Source: Agromyces luteolus
Lineage (GTDB): Bacteria; Actinomycetota; Actinomycetes; Actinomycetales; Microbacteriaceae
DNA: 64,000 bases
Assembly (NCBI RefSeq): GCF_009729855.1
Contig: NZ_WODA01000023.1
Coordinates: 248,001-312,000 of the forward strand
Reading direction: 5' to 3'
A program made the position numbers and the translations under genes. A model generated the notes under the pieces. The model was not told the DNA's origin and made no database searches. It was given only the letters and a program-made list of their open reading frames with translations. Positions within the stretch are counted from its first letter, which is position 1; every line of letters begins with the position of its first letter. This document shows, piece by piece, positions 1 through 6,389 of this stretch.

Positions 1-112
1 CGACGGAGGTCCAGATGACGTCGTCGGCGAGATGCTGCAACGCGAGATCGAATCGATGGCCCGAGAACGCCCGGGCGATCTGCTCGGTGGTGAGGTCGGT
101 CGTGGTCTCCAT
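1..112 (-). CDS. NTF2/SnoaL-like protein, N-terminal fragment
   Basis: Only the first 37 codons lie in the window; the gene runs off its left edge. The translation begins METTTDLTTEQIARAFSGHR and continues with a helix and an LADDVIW stretch. This is the usual opening of small SnoaL-like or nuclear-transport-factor-2 fold proteins, where an N-terminal helix is followed by a strand ending in a conserved Trp. Members of that fold bind or isomerise small molecules, and their substrates cannot be predicted from sequence. No strong ribosome-binding site is visible before the ATG at 112. The family call rests on a short fragment and could change once the rest is seen. Confidence 0.5.
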   Translation of the reverse strand, partial: METTTDLTTEQIARAFSGHRFDLALQHLADDVIWTSV

Positions 113-269
113 GCGGCTCGCTCCCCTCGCGCGGCATCCCGCGCCATTGCGGTCTGACGAGATCACCTTCGCCCCGTCGGGCGCGCGCGTCAAGGTGCCG
201 GAGGTGAGATGGCGCCGGTCACTTTCGAGACCCGCAGTCGTTGCGGCCTCGGTGCACGTCCTCGCGCGA

Positions 270-857
270 CTACTCCGATTCGGGGCGGAGGTCTGGCGGC
301 GGAGGCGACGACGGCGGCACGAGCGGTCCGCCGGCGAGGATGTTCTCGACCATCCCCCAGGCGCGATCGGTGAGCGAGTCGCCCGGGAAGAACTCACCGA
401 ACAGTTCGTCGGCCTCCTCGACCGACCCGATTGCGCACAGCGCCAGCAGGTGGCGGATGTCGTCGGTGTCGCGGCCGGGCCGGCTGGCCTTCAGCTTCAT
501 CGCGAGGAGCGCGTCAGCGGGTGCGACCTCGATCGTCACGAGCCCGTCGTGATGGATCGGCTCCCATCGGATCTCACGTCCCCACCACGGTGCGAGCTGT
601 GACGCCTTGAAGTTCAGCCAATCGAGTTGCCACCCTCGGCGCTCGGCGATGCGTTCAGCGGCAGCCACCACCTCGGCCTCGTCGCCCGGACTCACCTTGA
701 CCGCATCGACGTCGACCGTCGTACGCCGATCGAAATGCCGCAGAGCGAGCGCTCCACCTCCGACGATCCGCAGGCCGACTGGATTCCCCTCGGCGTGCAG
801 TTCTGCGACGAGCTCCCTGAGCCCGTCGATGAGGTCGTCACGATCGAGGAGGATCAC
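270..857 (-). CDS. Nucleotidyltransferase-fold protein (AbiEii/DUF6036-like)
   Basis: This 195-residue protein has a VGGGALALRHFDRRTTVDVD motif near residues 32-51. That is a nucleotidyltransferase signature: a glycine-rich turn, then R-T-x-D-x-D with two putative metal-binding aspartates. A second helical half contains LLAMKLKASRPGRDTDDIRHL, the usual lysine/aspartate-rich second motif of AbiEii/AbiGii-like and DUF6036 proteins. Such enzymes transfer nucleotides to tRNA or protein and act as toxins or accessory enzymes; the activity here is inferred. The gene overlaps the upstream helix-turn-helix gene by 4 bp (ATGA), so the two are translated together. The C-terminus is a disordered proline-rich tail. 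Whether it is toxic is unknown. Confidence 0.7.
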   Translation of the reverse strand: MILLDRDDLIDGLRELVAELHAEGNPVGLRIVGGGALALRHFDRRTTVDVDAVKVSPGDEAEVVAAAERIAERRGWQLDWLNFKASQLAPWWGREIRWEPIHHDGLVTIEVAPADALLAMKLKASRPGRDTDDIRHLLALCAIGSVEEADELFGEFFPGDSLTDRAWGMVENILAGGPLVPPSSPPPPDLRPESE

Positions 858-1432
858 ACGCTCTCCAGGGAATCACGCCACACGAGCACGCCATGCGCGA
901 GGAACTCCGCCGGCACGTCGTCGATGGGCGGCACCGGGTCCGCCGCGTCGACCAGGAGCGGTCGGAGCCGCGCGAGGTGACGAGAGGGTGCGCTCGTCCA
1001 ATCCGGCGCGGGCACGCCCTCCGCGTTCAGCCGGTACTCGACGAGTGCGGCGATCGCGGCATCCCACGTCTTCGACCCGGTCGACTCGGGCTCGGTGATC
1101 GCCAGCACGCCCCGGATCAGTCCGTGCTCTGCGACGAGGTGGTCATTCATCTGCACCAGGTAGCGGAACGCCAGTGACGGCTCATCACGTCGCAGCGCAT
1201 GCCGGACGGCGGCGGCGATCGTCGCGACGTCGTCGCGTGTGGTCGGTGCGGCGTAGAGGCGATGACCCGACCCGGCGAGAAGCCTCGTCGCCGTGTCGAA
1301 GCGCGGGTCCTCGTGCGCGTTCTCCGCGATCGCGACCCGACTCTGCGAGAGCCCGGCCCGTCGGGCGAGATCCCGCTGGGAGAAGCGGCGCGAGCGACGG
1401 GCGGAGCGCACCAACGTGGCGATGTCGGCCAT
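854..1432 (-). CDS. XRE-type helix-turn-helix regulator paired with nucleotidyltransferase
   Basis: This 192-residue protein starts at the ATG at 1432, which has a strong GGGGAGGTG ribosome-binding site 6 nt upstream; reading frames beginning further upstream would lack it. Residues about 5-60 form an XRE/Cro helix-turn-helix (FSQRDLARRAGLSQSRVAIAE). The rest is a helical domain I do not recognise. The pairing of an N-terminal DNA-binding domain with a co-translated nucleotidyltransferase matches AbiE-like type IV toxin-antitoxin operons, where the first gene represses the promoter and neutralises the second. The promoter upstream contains an inverted repeat over its -10 box, as autorepression would require. 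Antitoxin function is inference; it may be a plain regulator. Confidence 0.7.
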   Translation of the reverse strand: MADIATLVRSARRSRRFSQRDLARRAGLSQSRVAIAENAHEDPRFDTATRLLAGSGHRLYAAPTTRDDVATIAAAVRHALRRDEPSLAFRYLVQMNDHLVAEHGLIRGVLAITEPESTGSKTWDAAIAALVEYRLNAEGVPAPDWTSAPSRHLARLRPLLVDAADPVPPIDDVPAEFLAHGVLVWRDSLESV

Positions 1433-1455
1433 GAGCACACCTCCCCACATGATTC

Positions 1456-1473
1456 GGTATTCATGATCATACC
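1456..1473 (-). promoter_or_regulatory. Promoter with overlapping inverted repeat, HTH-nucleotidyltransferase operon
   Basis: On the minus strand TATGAT (1471-1466) is a near-consensus -10 box about 33 nt before the ATG at 1432. It lies inside GGTAT-N8-ATACC (1456-1473), whose centre also holds the palindrome ATGATCAT. A regulator bound there would block RNA polymerase, which suits autoregulation by the helix-turn-helix protein. Confidence 0.5.
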
Positions 1474-1543
1474 GCAGACACGCATGCCATTGCGAGGTTC
1501 GCCAGATGACCGTGTCTCCGCCCGGTACCACCGGCGCCCGGCA

Positions 1544-1966
1544 TCACGCCCGATCGAACACGATCGCCGCGGGGAATCGCCGGAGCACGGCGCTGAACGG
1601 CGCGCGAGCGAGTCGTGCCGCCTCCGCGCCATCCACGATCCGCGGGCGCGCCAGCCCGACCTCGCGCCCCCGCCACCGCAGCGACGCGCCGTCCGCTGCC
1701 ACGACGTTGCGCGCCCAGTTCGTCGCCGCGCCCCACGGCAGCCCGATGACCACGATCGACGCGTCCGTCGTCGGCACGACGGCGATGGGCGTCTCGTAGG
1801 CGGTGCCGCTGCGGCGCCCGACGTGGCGGATGAGCGCCCAGACGGGCATCCAGCGGCGACCCGCGAGGGCGCGCGCGACGGGCGCCGTCGCGATGACGAG
1901 CCGACGCGGCGGGCCGCTCGCGGCGCGCGGCTCGGCGGACCGGGACGGAAGGGAGGTCTCGTTCAT
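1544..1966 (-). CDS. Nitroreductase/deazaflavin-dependent oxidoreductase family protein
   Basis: This 140-residue protein belongs to the Ddn-like split-barrel family that uses coenzyme F420 or a flavin. Signature motifs are HVGRRSGTAYETPI at 48-61 and NWARNVVA at 83-90. Related actinobacterial enzymes reduce nitro or quinone compounds with F420H2, but cofactor and substrate are not shown here. The ATG at 1966 lies exactly 6 nt after the -10 element of a GTCACA-N16-CGTCTC promoter, so the mRNA is probably leaderless. In-frame ATGs further upstream would be untranscribed. It is divergent from a SigJ-like sigma gene whose own promoter has identical hexamers, so it is a likely direct target of that sigma factor. 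Confidence 0.8.
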   Translation of the reverse strand: MNETSLPSRSAEPRAASGPPRRLVIATAPVARALAGRRWMPVWALIRHVGRRSGTAYETPIAVVPTTDASIVVIGLPWGAATNWARNVVAADGASLRWRGREVGLARPRIVDGAEAARLARAPFSAVLRRFPAAIVFDRA

Positions 1967-1972
1967 GCAGGT

Positions 1973-2000
1973 GAGACGGATGACTCGGCGCCCGTGTGAC
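1973..2000 (-). promoter_or_regulatory. SigJ-type promoter for the reductase at 1966
   Basis: On the minus strand, -35 GTCACA (2000-1995), a spacer of exactly 16 nt, and -10 CGTCTC (1978-1973). The start codon follows after 6 nt. The hexamers are identical to those of the divergent promoter at 2037-2064. Confidence 0.75.
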
Positions 2001-2036
2001 ATCCGCCCGGACATCAGCCGCGGCATCCGCCCTTGC

Positions 2037-2064
2037 GTCACACCGACCACGGGTGGATCGTCTC
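2037..2064 (+). promoter_or_regulatory. SigJ-type autoregulatory promoter of the sigma gene at 2072
   Basis: -35 GTCACA (2037-2042), 16-nt spacer, -10 CGTCTC (2059-2064). The ATG at 2072 follows after 7 nt, so the predicted transcript is leaderless. As I recall it, the SigJ consensus in mycobacteria is GTCACA-N16-CGTCCT, which this matches almost completely. Confidence 0.75.
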
Positions 2065-2071
2065 CTGTGTC

Positions 2072-2947
2072 ATGACCGAGTTCGCCGACCTCTGGACCGC
2101 GCACCGGCACGTCGTGCGCGACGTCGCGTACCGGGTGCTCGGGTCCGTCGCCGAGGCCGAGGACGTCACCCAGGAGACCTACCTGCGCCTGCTCGCCCGA
2201 GAGGGCGACCCCGACGCGGCGCCGTTCGACGACCCGCGCGCGTGGCTCGTGACGGTCGCGTCGCGGCTCGCGATCGATCGGCTGCGCGCGCACGAGCACT
2301 CGCGGCGCGCGTACGTCGGGCCGTGGCTGCCCGAGCCGATCGTCACCGACGAGCGCACGCTGCCCGAAGACCGGGTGACGCTCGACGACTCGGTGCGGAT
2401 GGCGCTGCTCGTCGTGCTCGAGCAGCTCACGCCCGCCGAGCGCACCGCCTTCCTGCTGCACGACGTGTTCGACCTCTCGTTCGACCGCATCGCCGAGGTG
2501 CTCGGCTCGAGTCCCGCCGCGGCACGGCAGTCGGCGTCACGCGCGCGGAGGCGGATCGCCGCGCACGGCGAGGCCCGCTTCGCCGTTGACCCCGCCGCCG
2601 CCCGTCGCCTCTCCGAGCGGTTCGCCGCCGCGGCATCCGACGGCGACCTCGACGGGCTGGTCGCGGTGCTGGCGACGGATGCCACGGGCTGGTTCGATTC
2701 CGGCGGCGCCTACCCCGGCGCACCGACCGAGCCGGTGCGCGGCGCCGAGCAAGTCGCGCGGCAGTTCCTCGCCGGGGTCGGCGGGCTCGGCCTCGACTTC
2801 CGGGTCGCGGAGGTCAACGGCGAACCCGGCGTCGTGGTGCGCCGGCGCGACCGCGTCGTGTCGGTGCTCGCGCTCGAGTTCGCGGACGGCCGGATCACGG
2901 CGATCCACGGCGTCGGCAACCCGGCGAAGCTCGGGCACGTGCGGTGA
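2072..2947 (+). CDS. sigJ: SigJ-like ECF RNA polymerase sigma factor with C-terminal SnoaL domain
   Basis: A 291-residue sigma factor of the ECF41/SigJ type. Region sigma-2 is at about 5-75 (VAYRVLGSVAEAEDVTQETYL), the family linker WLPEP lies near 84, and sigma-4 (LTPAERTAFLLHDVFDLSFDRIAEVL) is at about 115-165. A SnoaL-like domain from about 175 ends in GVGNPAKLGHVR. In this family there is no separate anti-sigma gene and the C-terminal domain controls activity. The start at 2072 is chosen because it is conserved in form (MTEFADLWTAHR) and lies at the predicted transcription start. Two more SigJ-like genes occur at 21966 and 58713. The divergent reductase is a probable target. Confidence 0.9.
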   Translation: MTEFADLWTAHRHVVRDVAYRVLGSVAEAEDVTQETYLRLLAREGDPDAAPFDDPRAWLVTVASRLAIDRLRAHEHSRRAYVGPWLPEPIVTDERTLPEDRVTLDDSVRMALLVVLEQLTPAERTAFLLHDVFDLSFDRIAEVLGSSPAAARQSASRARRRIAAHGEARFAVDPAAARRLSERFAAAASDGDLDGLVAVLATDATGWFDSGGAYPGAPTEPVRGAEQVARQFLAGVGGLGLDFRVAEVNGEPGVVVRRRDRVVSVLALEFADGRITAIHGVGNPAKLGHVR

Positions 2948-2988
2948 GCCGCGCCAGGGCTGGGCAGGCCGACGTCCGACGTCGGCCG

Positions 2989-2994
2989 TACGCT
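2989..2994 (+). promoter_or_regulatory. -10 box for leaderless VOC gene
   Basis: TACGCT ends 7 nt before the ATG at 3002, and no ribosome-binding site lies between them. Confidence 0.5.
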
Positions 2995-3001
2995 CGGGAC
3001 C

Positions 3002-3442
3002 ATGACCATCCGACGCCTGGACAACGTCGCCATCGTCGTCGACGACCTGGATGCGGCGATCGCGTTCTTCGCCGAGCTCGGCATGGAGCTCGAGGGCCGC
3101 GCGGCGATCGAGGGCGACTTCGCCGACCTCGCCGTGGGCCTCGACGGCATCCGCAGCGAGATCGCGATGATGCGCGTGCCCGACGGCCACGGCCGACTCG
3201 AGCTCACGACCTACCTGCACCCCGAGGCATCCGCCCCGTCACCCGCGGTGCCGCCGCCGAACACGCTCGGGCTGCACCGCGTGATGTTCGACGTCGACGA
3301 CCTCGACGACACGCTCTCGCGTCTGCGCCCGCACGGTGCCGAGCTGCTGCGCGAGGTCGCGAACTACCAGGACGAGTACCGGCTCTGCTACCTGCGCGGG
3401 CCCGCGGGCATCATCGTCGCGCTGGCCGAAGAGGTCGGGTGA
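3002..3442 (+). CDS. VOC superfamily (glyoxalase-like) protein
   Basis: This 146-residue protein has the vicinal-oxygen-chelate fold: paired beta-alpha-beta-beta-beta modules beginning RRLDNVAIVVDDLDAAIAFF and, in the second half, LGLHRVMFDVDDLDDTLSRL. The C-terminal metal-ligand region reads YLRGPAGIIVALAEEVG. Family members include glyoxalases, dioxygenases and drug-binding proteins, so the reaction cannot be assigned. The gene has its own -10 box immediately before the ATG and is probably expressed as a leaderless mRNA, separately from the sigma gene 54 nt upstream. It converges on the SGNH hydrolase gene with a 13-nt gap. Confidence 0.85.
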   Translation: MTIRRLDNVAIVVDDLDAAIAFFAELGMELEGRAAIEGDFADLAVGLDGIRSEIAMMRVPDGHGRLELTTYLHPEASAPSPAVPPPNTLGLHRVMFDVDDLDDTLSRLRPHGAELLREVANYQDEYRLCYLRGPAGIIVALAEEVG

Positions 3443-3455
3443 GGCGCGGCATCCG

Positions 3456-4151
3456 TCACCCGGCGCGCAGCTCGGCGGCGATCGCGGCGGCGATCGCGGT
3501 GCCGAGCACGCGAGCGCCCTCCTCCGACGGGTGCAGGCCGTCGGAGCTCATGCCCTCGACGAACCGCCCGTCGAGGGTGCGCAGGCCCGCGGACGCATCC
3601 ACGAAGCGCCACCCACGATCGTCGGCCAGGTCGTCGAGGCGCTCGTTGTACTCCGTCACGCCGTCGGGATAGGCGTCCATGGGCGGGATCGAGACCACGA
3701 GCACGTCGCCGATCCCGACGGCGTCGACGATCCGGTCGAGGTTCGCAGCCGACTCCTCGAACGGCACGCCGAACGCGAGGTCGTTCGTGCCGGCGAGCAC
3801 GACGAGCGCGTCCGCCTCGACCGGCGCGACCGACTGCGCCATCCGCTCGGTCGTCGCGCCCCACTCCGCCCAACCGCCGGTGAAGACGAACCCGTCGTCG
3901 ACGACGTACGTCGCCCACGACGCGGGGCCGAGGTCGCCGGTCGCGAAGTCGCGGCTGTCGGCATCCGTGATCGAGTCGCCGACGGCGGCGAACGTGCCGA
4001 GGGCGCGGCCGACGGATGCCTCGGGCGCGCCGGTGCGGTCCGACGGCGCCGACGCGGCGCATCCGACCATGACGCTCGCCGCGGTCGCGACGGCGAGCGC
4101 GGCACCGAAACGGCCCGCGCGCAGGCCGAACCGACCCCCGCCCGTCGTCAC
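3456..4151 (-). CDS. SGNH/GDSL-family hydrolase, predicted lipoprotein
   Basis: A 231-residue esterase-type hydrolase. Block I GDSIT (58-62) carries the nucleophile serine, block III GTND (121-124) follows, and the C-terminal DGLHP (204-208) supplies the Asp-His pair. The N-terminus has basic residues, a hydrophobic run and a lipobox ending at Cys31 (SVMVGC), so the mature protein should be lipid-anchored outside the cell. The GTG start at 4151 overlaps the stop of the upstream reductase gene by 4 bp (GTGA), which supports that start and co-translation. Such enzymes deacylate carbohydrates or lipids; the substrate is unknown. Confidence 0.85.
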   Translation of the reverse strand: MTTGGGRFGLRAGRFGAALAVATAASVMVGCAASAPSDRTGAPEASVGRALGTFAAVGDSITDADSRDFATGDLGPASWATYVVDDGFVFTGGWAEWGATTERMAQSVAPVEADALVVLAGTNDLAFGVPFEESAANLDRIVDAVGIGDVLVVSIPPMDAYPDGVTEYNERLDDLADDRGWRFVDASAGLRTLDGRFVEGMSSDGLHPSEEGARVLGTAIAAAIAAELRAG

Positions 4152-4639
4152 GATCCGGGCGGCGCGGTCGGCGCTCCCTCGCCGGTGCTGAGCCGAAGCG
4201 CTTCGCGCAGGCCGAACACGCGGGCGGTGACGGCGCCGTCCTCCGCGAACCCCGTCGCCTCGATCGGCACGACCTCCGCGCCGACCACGTTGTAGCTGCG
4301 ACCGTCGTGCTCGAGCACCGCCGTCCCGGCGGCCAGCACGTTGCGCACCCAGTTCGCCTCGGAGCCGTACGGCAGCACGACCTCGAACCCGCCGCTGACC
4401 CGGACCGCCGAGATCGGCGTCGCGTAGTAGCGACCGCTCGAGCGACCGACGTGGCGGACCACCGAATGCGGGTCGCCCTCCCGCCCCGCGGTCTGCAGCA
4501 CCCGCGGATTGACGCGCTCGCGCTGCCAACGGACCAGCGGCCCGAGCACGCGCGGGTCGCGTCGCCGGAAGCCCACCACGATCGTGAGACCGGCGACCAG
4601 GACCAGGGCGCCGACGGCCGCGATCACCACCATCAGCAT
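4148..4639 (-). CDS. Membrane-anchored deazaflavin/nitroreductase-family protein
   Basis: A Ddn-like split-barrel protein of about 163 residues with one N-terminal membrane segment (residues 1-24, MLMVVIAAVGALVLVAGLTI). The catalytic-domain motifs HVGRSSGRYYATPI (about 63-76) and NWVRNVLAAG (about 97-106) match those of the reductase at 1544, so the two are paralogues and only this one is membrane-tethered. GTG codons at 4651 and 4660 are alternative starts. A repeated GCGGTGAGGGGTG block lies just upstream, and a TACGCT box near 4705 could be the promoter. It is translationally coupled to the downstream lipoprotein hydrolase. Confidence 0.75.
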   Translation of the reverse strand: MLMVVIAAVGALVLVAGLTIVVGFRRRDPRVLGPLVRWQRERVNPRVLQTAGREGDPHSVVRHVGRSSGRYYATPISAVRVSGGFEVVLPYGSEANWVRNVLAAGTAVLEHDGRSYNVVGAEVVPIEATGFAEDGAVTARVFGLREALRLSTGEGAPTAPPGS

Positions 4640-4820
4640 TCGTCCGAGCACTCGTCCCACACCCCTCACCGCGCGGCACCCCTCACCGCGCCGCCGATGC
4701 GGCCAGCGTAGCCCGGGGCGCGCCGCGCTGTCCCGCCCCGGCGGAGGGCGAGCCCGAGCGCGTCGCGCCGGCCGAGGCCTGAGCCGCCGCGCCCCCACGC
4801 GCCGCGACCCGCCCGCGCGA

Positions 4821-4826
4821 TAGGTT
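4821..4826 (+). promoter_or_regulatory. -10 box for leaderless membrane-protein gene
   Basis: TAGGTT ends 6 nt before the ATG at 4833, and there is no ribosome-binding site. Confidence 0.45.
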
Positions 4827-4832
4827 GACGGC

Positions 4833-5186
4833 ATGGAACTCCTCCGCCACCTCGTCGTGCTCGTCCACCTCGTCGGCTTCGCCGTGCTCTTCGGCGCCTG
4901 GGTCGTCGAACTGTTCAACGGCAAGCGGGGCATCACGCGCCTCATGCACTGGGGGCTCGCGATCGCCGGCGTGGCCGGACTCGCACTGGCCGCGCCGTGG
5001 GGCATCGAGTACGACCTGAACTACGCCAAGATCGGCACGAAGCTCGTGATCCTGATCGTCATCGGGGCGCTCCTCGGCATCGGGGCCGGCCGCCAGCGCA
5101 AGACCGGCTCGGTCCCATCGGCGATCTTCTGGCTGATCGGCATCCTCACGTTCGCGAACGCGGCGATCGCGGTGCTCTGGCGCTGA
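4833..5186 (+). CDS. Small integral membrane protein of unknown function
   Basis: A 117-residue protein with about four hydrophobic segments: near 5-25 (LVVLVHLVGFAVLFGAWVVE), 38-55, 69-86 and 96-115. They are joined by short charged loops, including RQRKTG on the presumed cytoplasmic side. The conserved His residues in the first segment and HWGLAIAG in the second recall heme- or metal-linked membrane proteins, but I do not recognise a family with confidence. A -10 box lies 6 nt upstream, so the transcript is probably leaderless and monocistronic. It ends in a bidirectional terminator shared with the metallopeptidase gene. Confidence 0.75.
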   Translation: MELLRHLVVLVHLVGFAVLFGAWVVELFNGKRGITRLMHWGLAIAGVAGLALAAPWGIEYDLNYAKIGTKLVILIVIGALLGIGAGRQRKTGSVPSAIFWLIGILTFANAAIAVLWR

Positions 5187-5195
5187 TCCCGCCCT

Positions 5196-5228
5196 GAGCT
5201 CGGCTGCGCGCTACGCCCAGCCGAGCTC
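5196..5228. terminator. Bidirectional hairpin terminator
   Basis: GAGCTCGGCTG (5196-5206) and CAGCCGAGCTC (5218-5228) form a perfect 11-bp stem with an 11-nt loop between convergent genes. It includes the last codons of the metallopeptidase and has no U-tract. Confidence 0.55.
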
Positions 5229-5561
5229 GCGCAGCTTCGCGTCGTCGAGCCCGAAGTAGTGCCCGATCTCGTGCACGAGCGTGATGCGCACCCGCGCGCG
5301 GAGCGCGTCGAGGTCGGCGCTGTGCTCCTCGAGGTTGTTCTTGTAGAGCGTGATGCGGTCGGGCAGCTCACCGAAACCGTAGACCCCGCGCGTGGTCAGC
5401 GGATGACCGCGGTACTGGCCGAACAGCCGTGGGCGCTGCGCGATCGGCTGGTCCTCGAACGAGATCGCGACGTTCTCGAGCCCGCGGACCATGTCGTCGG
5501 GCAGCGCCTCGAACACCTCGCCGAGCAGGCGCTCGAAGTCGTCATCCGTGAGGTGCACCAT
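5211..5561 (-). CDS. Metallopeptidase family protein (zincin-like, DUF1025 type)
   Basis: A 116-residue minimal zincin. The motif LVHEIGHYFGLDD near residues 94-106 is an HExxH zinc site with a downstream aspartate as third ligand. The rest (RLFGQYRGHPLTTRGVYGFGELPDRITLYKNNLE) is typical of the small actinobacterial DUF1025 peptidase family. There is no signal peptide, so it should be cytoplasmic. The physiological substrate of the family is not established. It lies 35 nt downstream of, and co-directional with, the acetolactate decarboxylase gene, so it may be co-transcribed with it, though no functional link is obvious. Confidence 0.85.
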   Translation of the reverse strand: MVHLTDDDFERLLGEVFEALPDDMVRGLENVAISFEDQPIAQRPRLFGQYRGHPLTTRGVYGFGELPDRITLYKNNLEEHSADLDALRARVRITLVHEIGHYFGLDDAKLRELGWA

Positions 5562-5596
5562 GCGCCGGCAGCCTCTCCCTCAGCGTGCCGCGGCGC

Positions 5597-6331
5597 TCAC
5601 CGCGTCGCCCCGCCCTGCTCGACCGCGACGATGCGGTGGTCGTCGTCGTGCGTGAGCTCCGTCCGGAGGAATCGCTCGTCGGTCGGCAGCCGCAGGTCGA
5701 AGCGCGCGAACGCCGCCACGCGCAGTTCGCCCGACTCGACGGCGAGGTCGAGCACGTGCCCGCCGAGGCTCCGATCCTCGCTCAGGAAGTGCAGGTGCAG
5801 CCCCGCCACGGCGATGCCCTGGTAGATCGCGGGCGTCCAGAACCCGACGAGCGTGCCGCGGATGCCACGCGCCACCGTTTCCACCTGGTGCTTCGTCACC
5901 TCGGCCAGCGGCGGGAGCGGATGCCGCTGCCTCGGCGTCACGCGCACTCGGACCTCCGACAGCAGCCCGTCGAAGCGCACGGCGTGGAACAGGTTCCGGC
6001 TCGTGAGCGCCTCGTCGACGGATGCCGCGAAGCCGGCCAGTCCGGCGGCCCCGACCTCGATCGCCGGAACCTCCGGGAACCGGCACACGATCGCGAACGG
6101 GAGCGTCTCGTCCATGCGCATGACGGCCGGCGGTCCGTCGAGCGTGCACTCGATCGCCGCCGCATCCAGGATGACGACCTCGCCGCCGAGCTGCTCGAGG
6201 CAGCCCAACCCGAAGTCGCCGAGCGCGCACGCCTCGCCGACCCGCAGCCCGGACTCGTAGGCGCCGGCGAGCAGCGCGTCGAGCACCGCGAACTGCGTCA
6301 CGGCCGCACCGGGCACGGGTGTCGGGGGCAC
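5597..6331 (-). CDS. budA: Alpha-acetolactate decarboxylase
   Basis: This 244-residue protein converts alpha-acetolactate to acetoin and CO2, the step that diverts pyruvate-derived acetolactate from valine synthesis or disposes of acid. It carries the family zinc site HLHFLSEDRSLGGHVLD at about 179-195, supplying three histidines, and the conserved GFWTPAIYQGIAVAGLHLHF strand before it. Length fits the family. The GTG start at 6331 is chosen because a TACGCT -10 box ends 6 nt before it, implying a leaderless mRNA; the two GTG codons inside the next ten residues are alternatives. No acetolactate synthase gene is adjacent, so the substrate presumably comes from branched-chain amino-acid synthesis. 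Confidence 0.9.
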   Translation of the reverse strand: MPPTPVPGAAVTQFAVLDALLAGAYESGLRVGEACALGDFGLGCLEQLGGEVVILDAAAIECTLDGPPAVMRMDETLPFAIVCRFPEVPAIEVGAAGLAGFAASVDEALTSRNLFHAVRFDGLLSEVRVRVTPRQRHPLPPLAEVTKHQVETVARGIRGTLVGFWTPAIYQGIAVAGLHLHFLSEDRSLGGHVLDLAVESGELRVAAFARFDLRLPTDERFLRTELTHDDDHRIVAVEQGGATR

Positions 6332-6337
6332 GCTTGG

Positions 6338-6343
6338 AGCGTA
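6338..6343 (-). promoter_or_regulatory. -10 box for leaderless budA
   Basis: On the minus strand TACGCT ends 6 nt before the GTG at 6331. Confidence 0.5.
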
Positions 6344-6389
6344 CCCCCGACGTGGCACGGATGCCTCGCGCCCGGTCAGCGCACGTCGC

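Noticed and set aside
576-603. GTCACA on the minus strand inside the nucleotidyltransferase gene
   Set aside because: The matching -10 position reads GGACGT, lacking nGTC, and the site lies within coding sequence with no gene start downstream.
3456-4679. A 407-codon version of the SGNH hydrolase
   Set aside because: It would run out of frame through the upstream reductase gene. The GTGA overlap and lipobox support the start at 4151.
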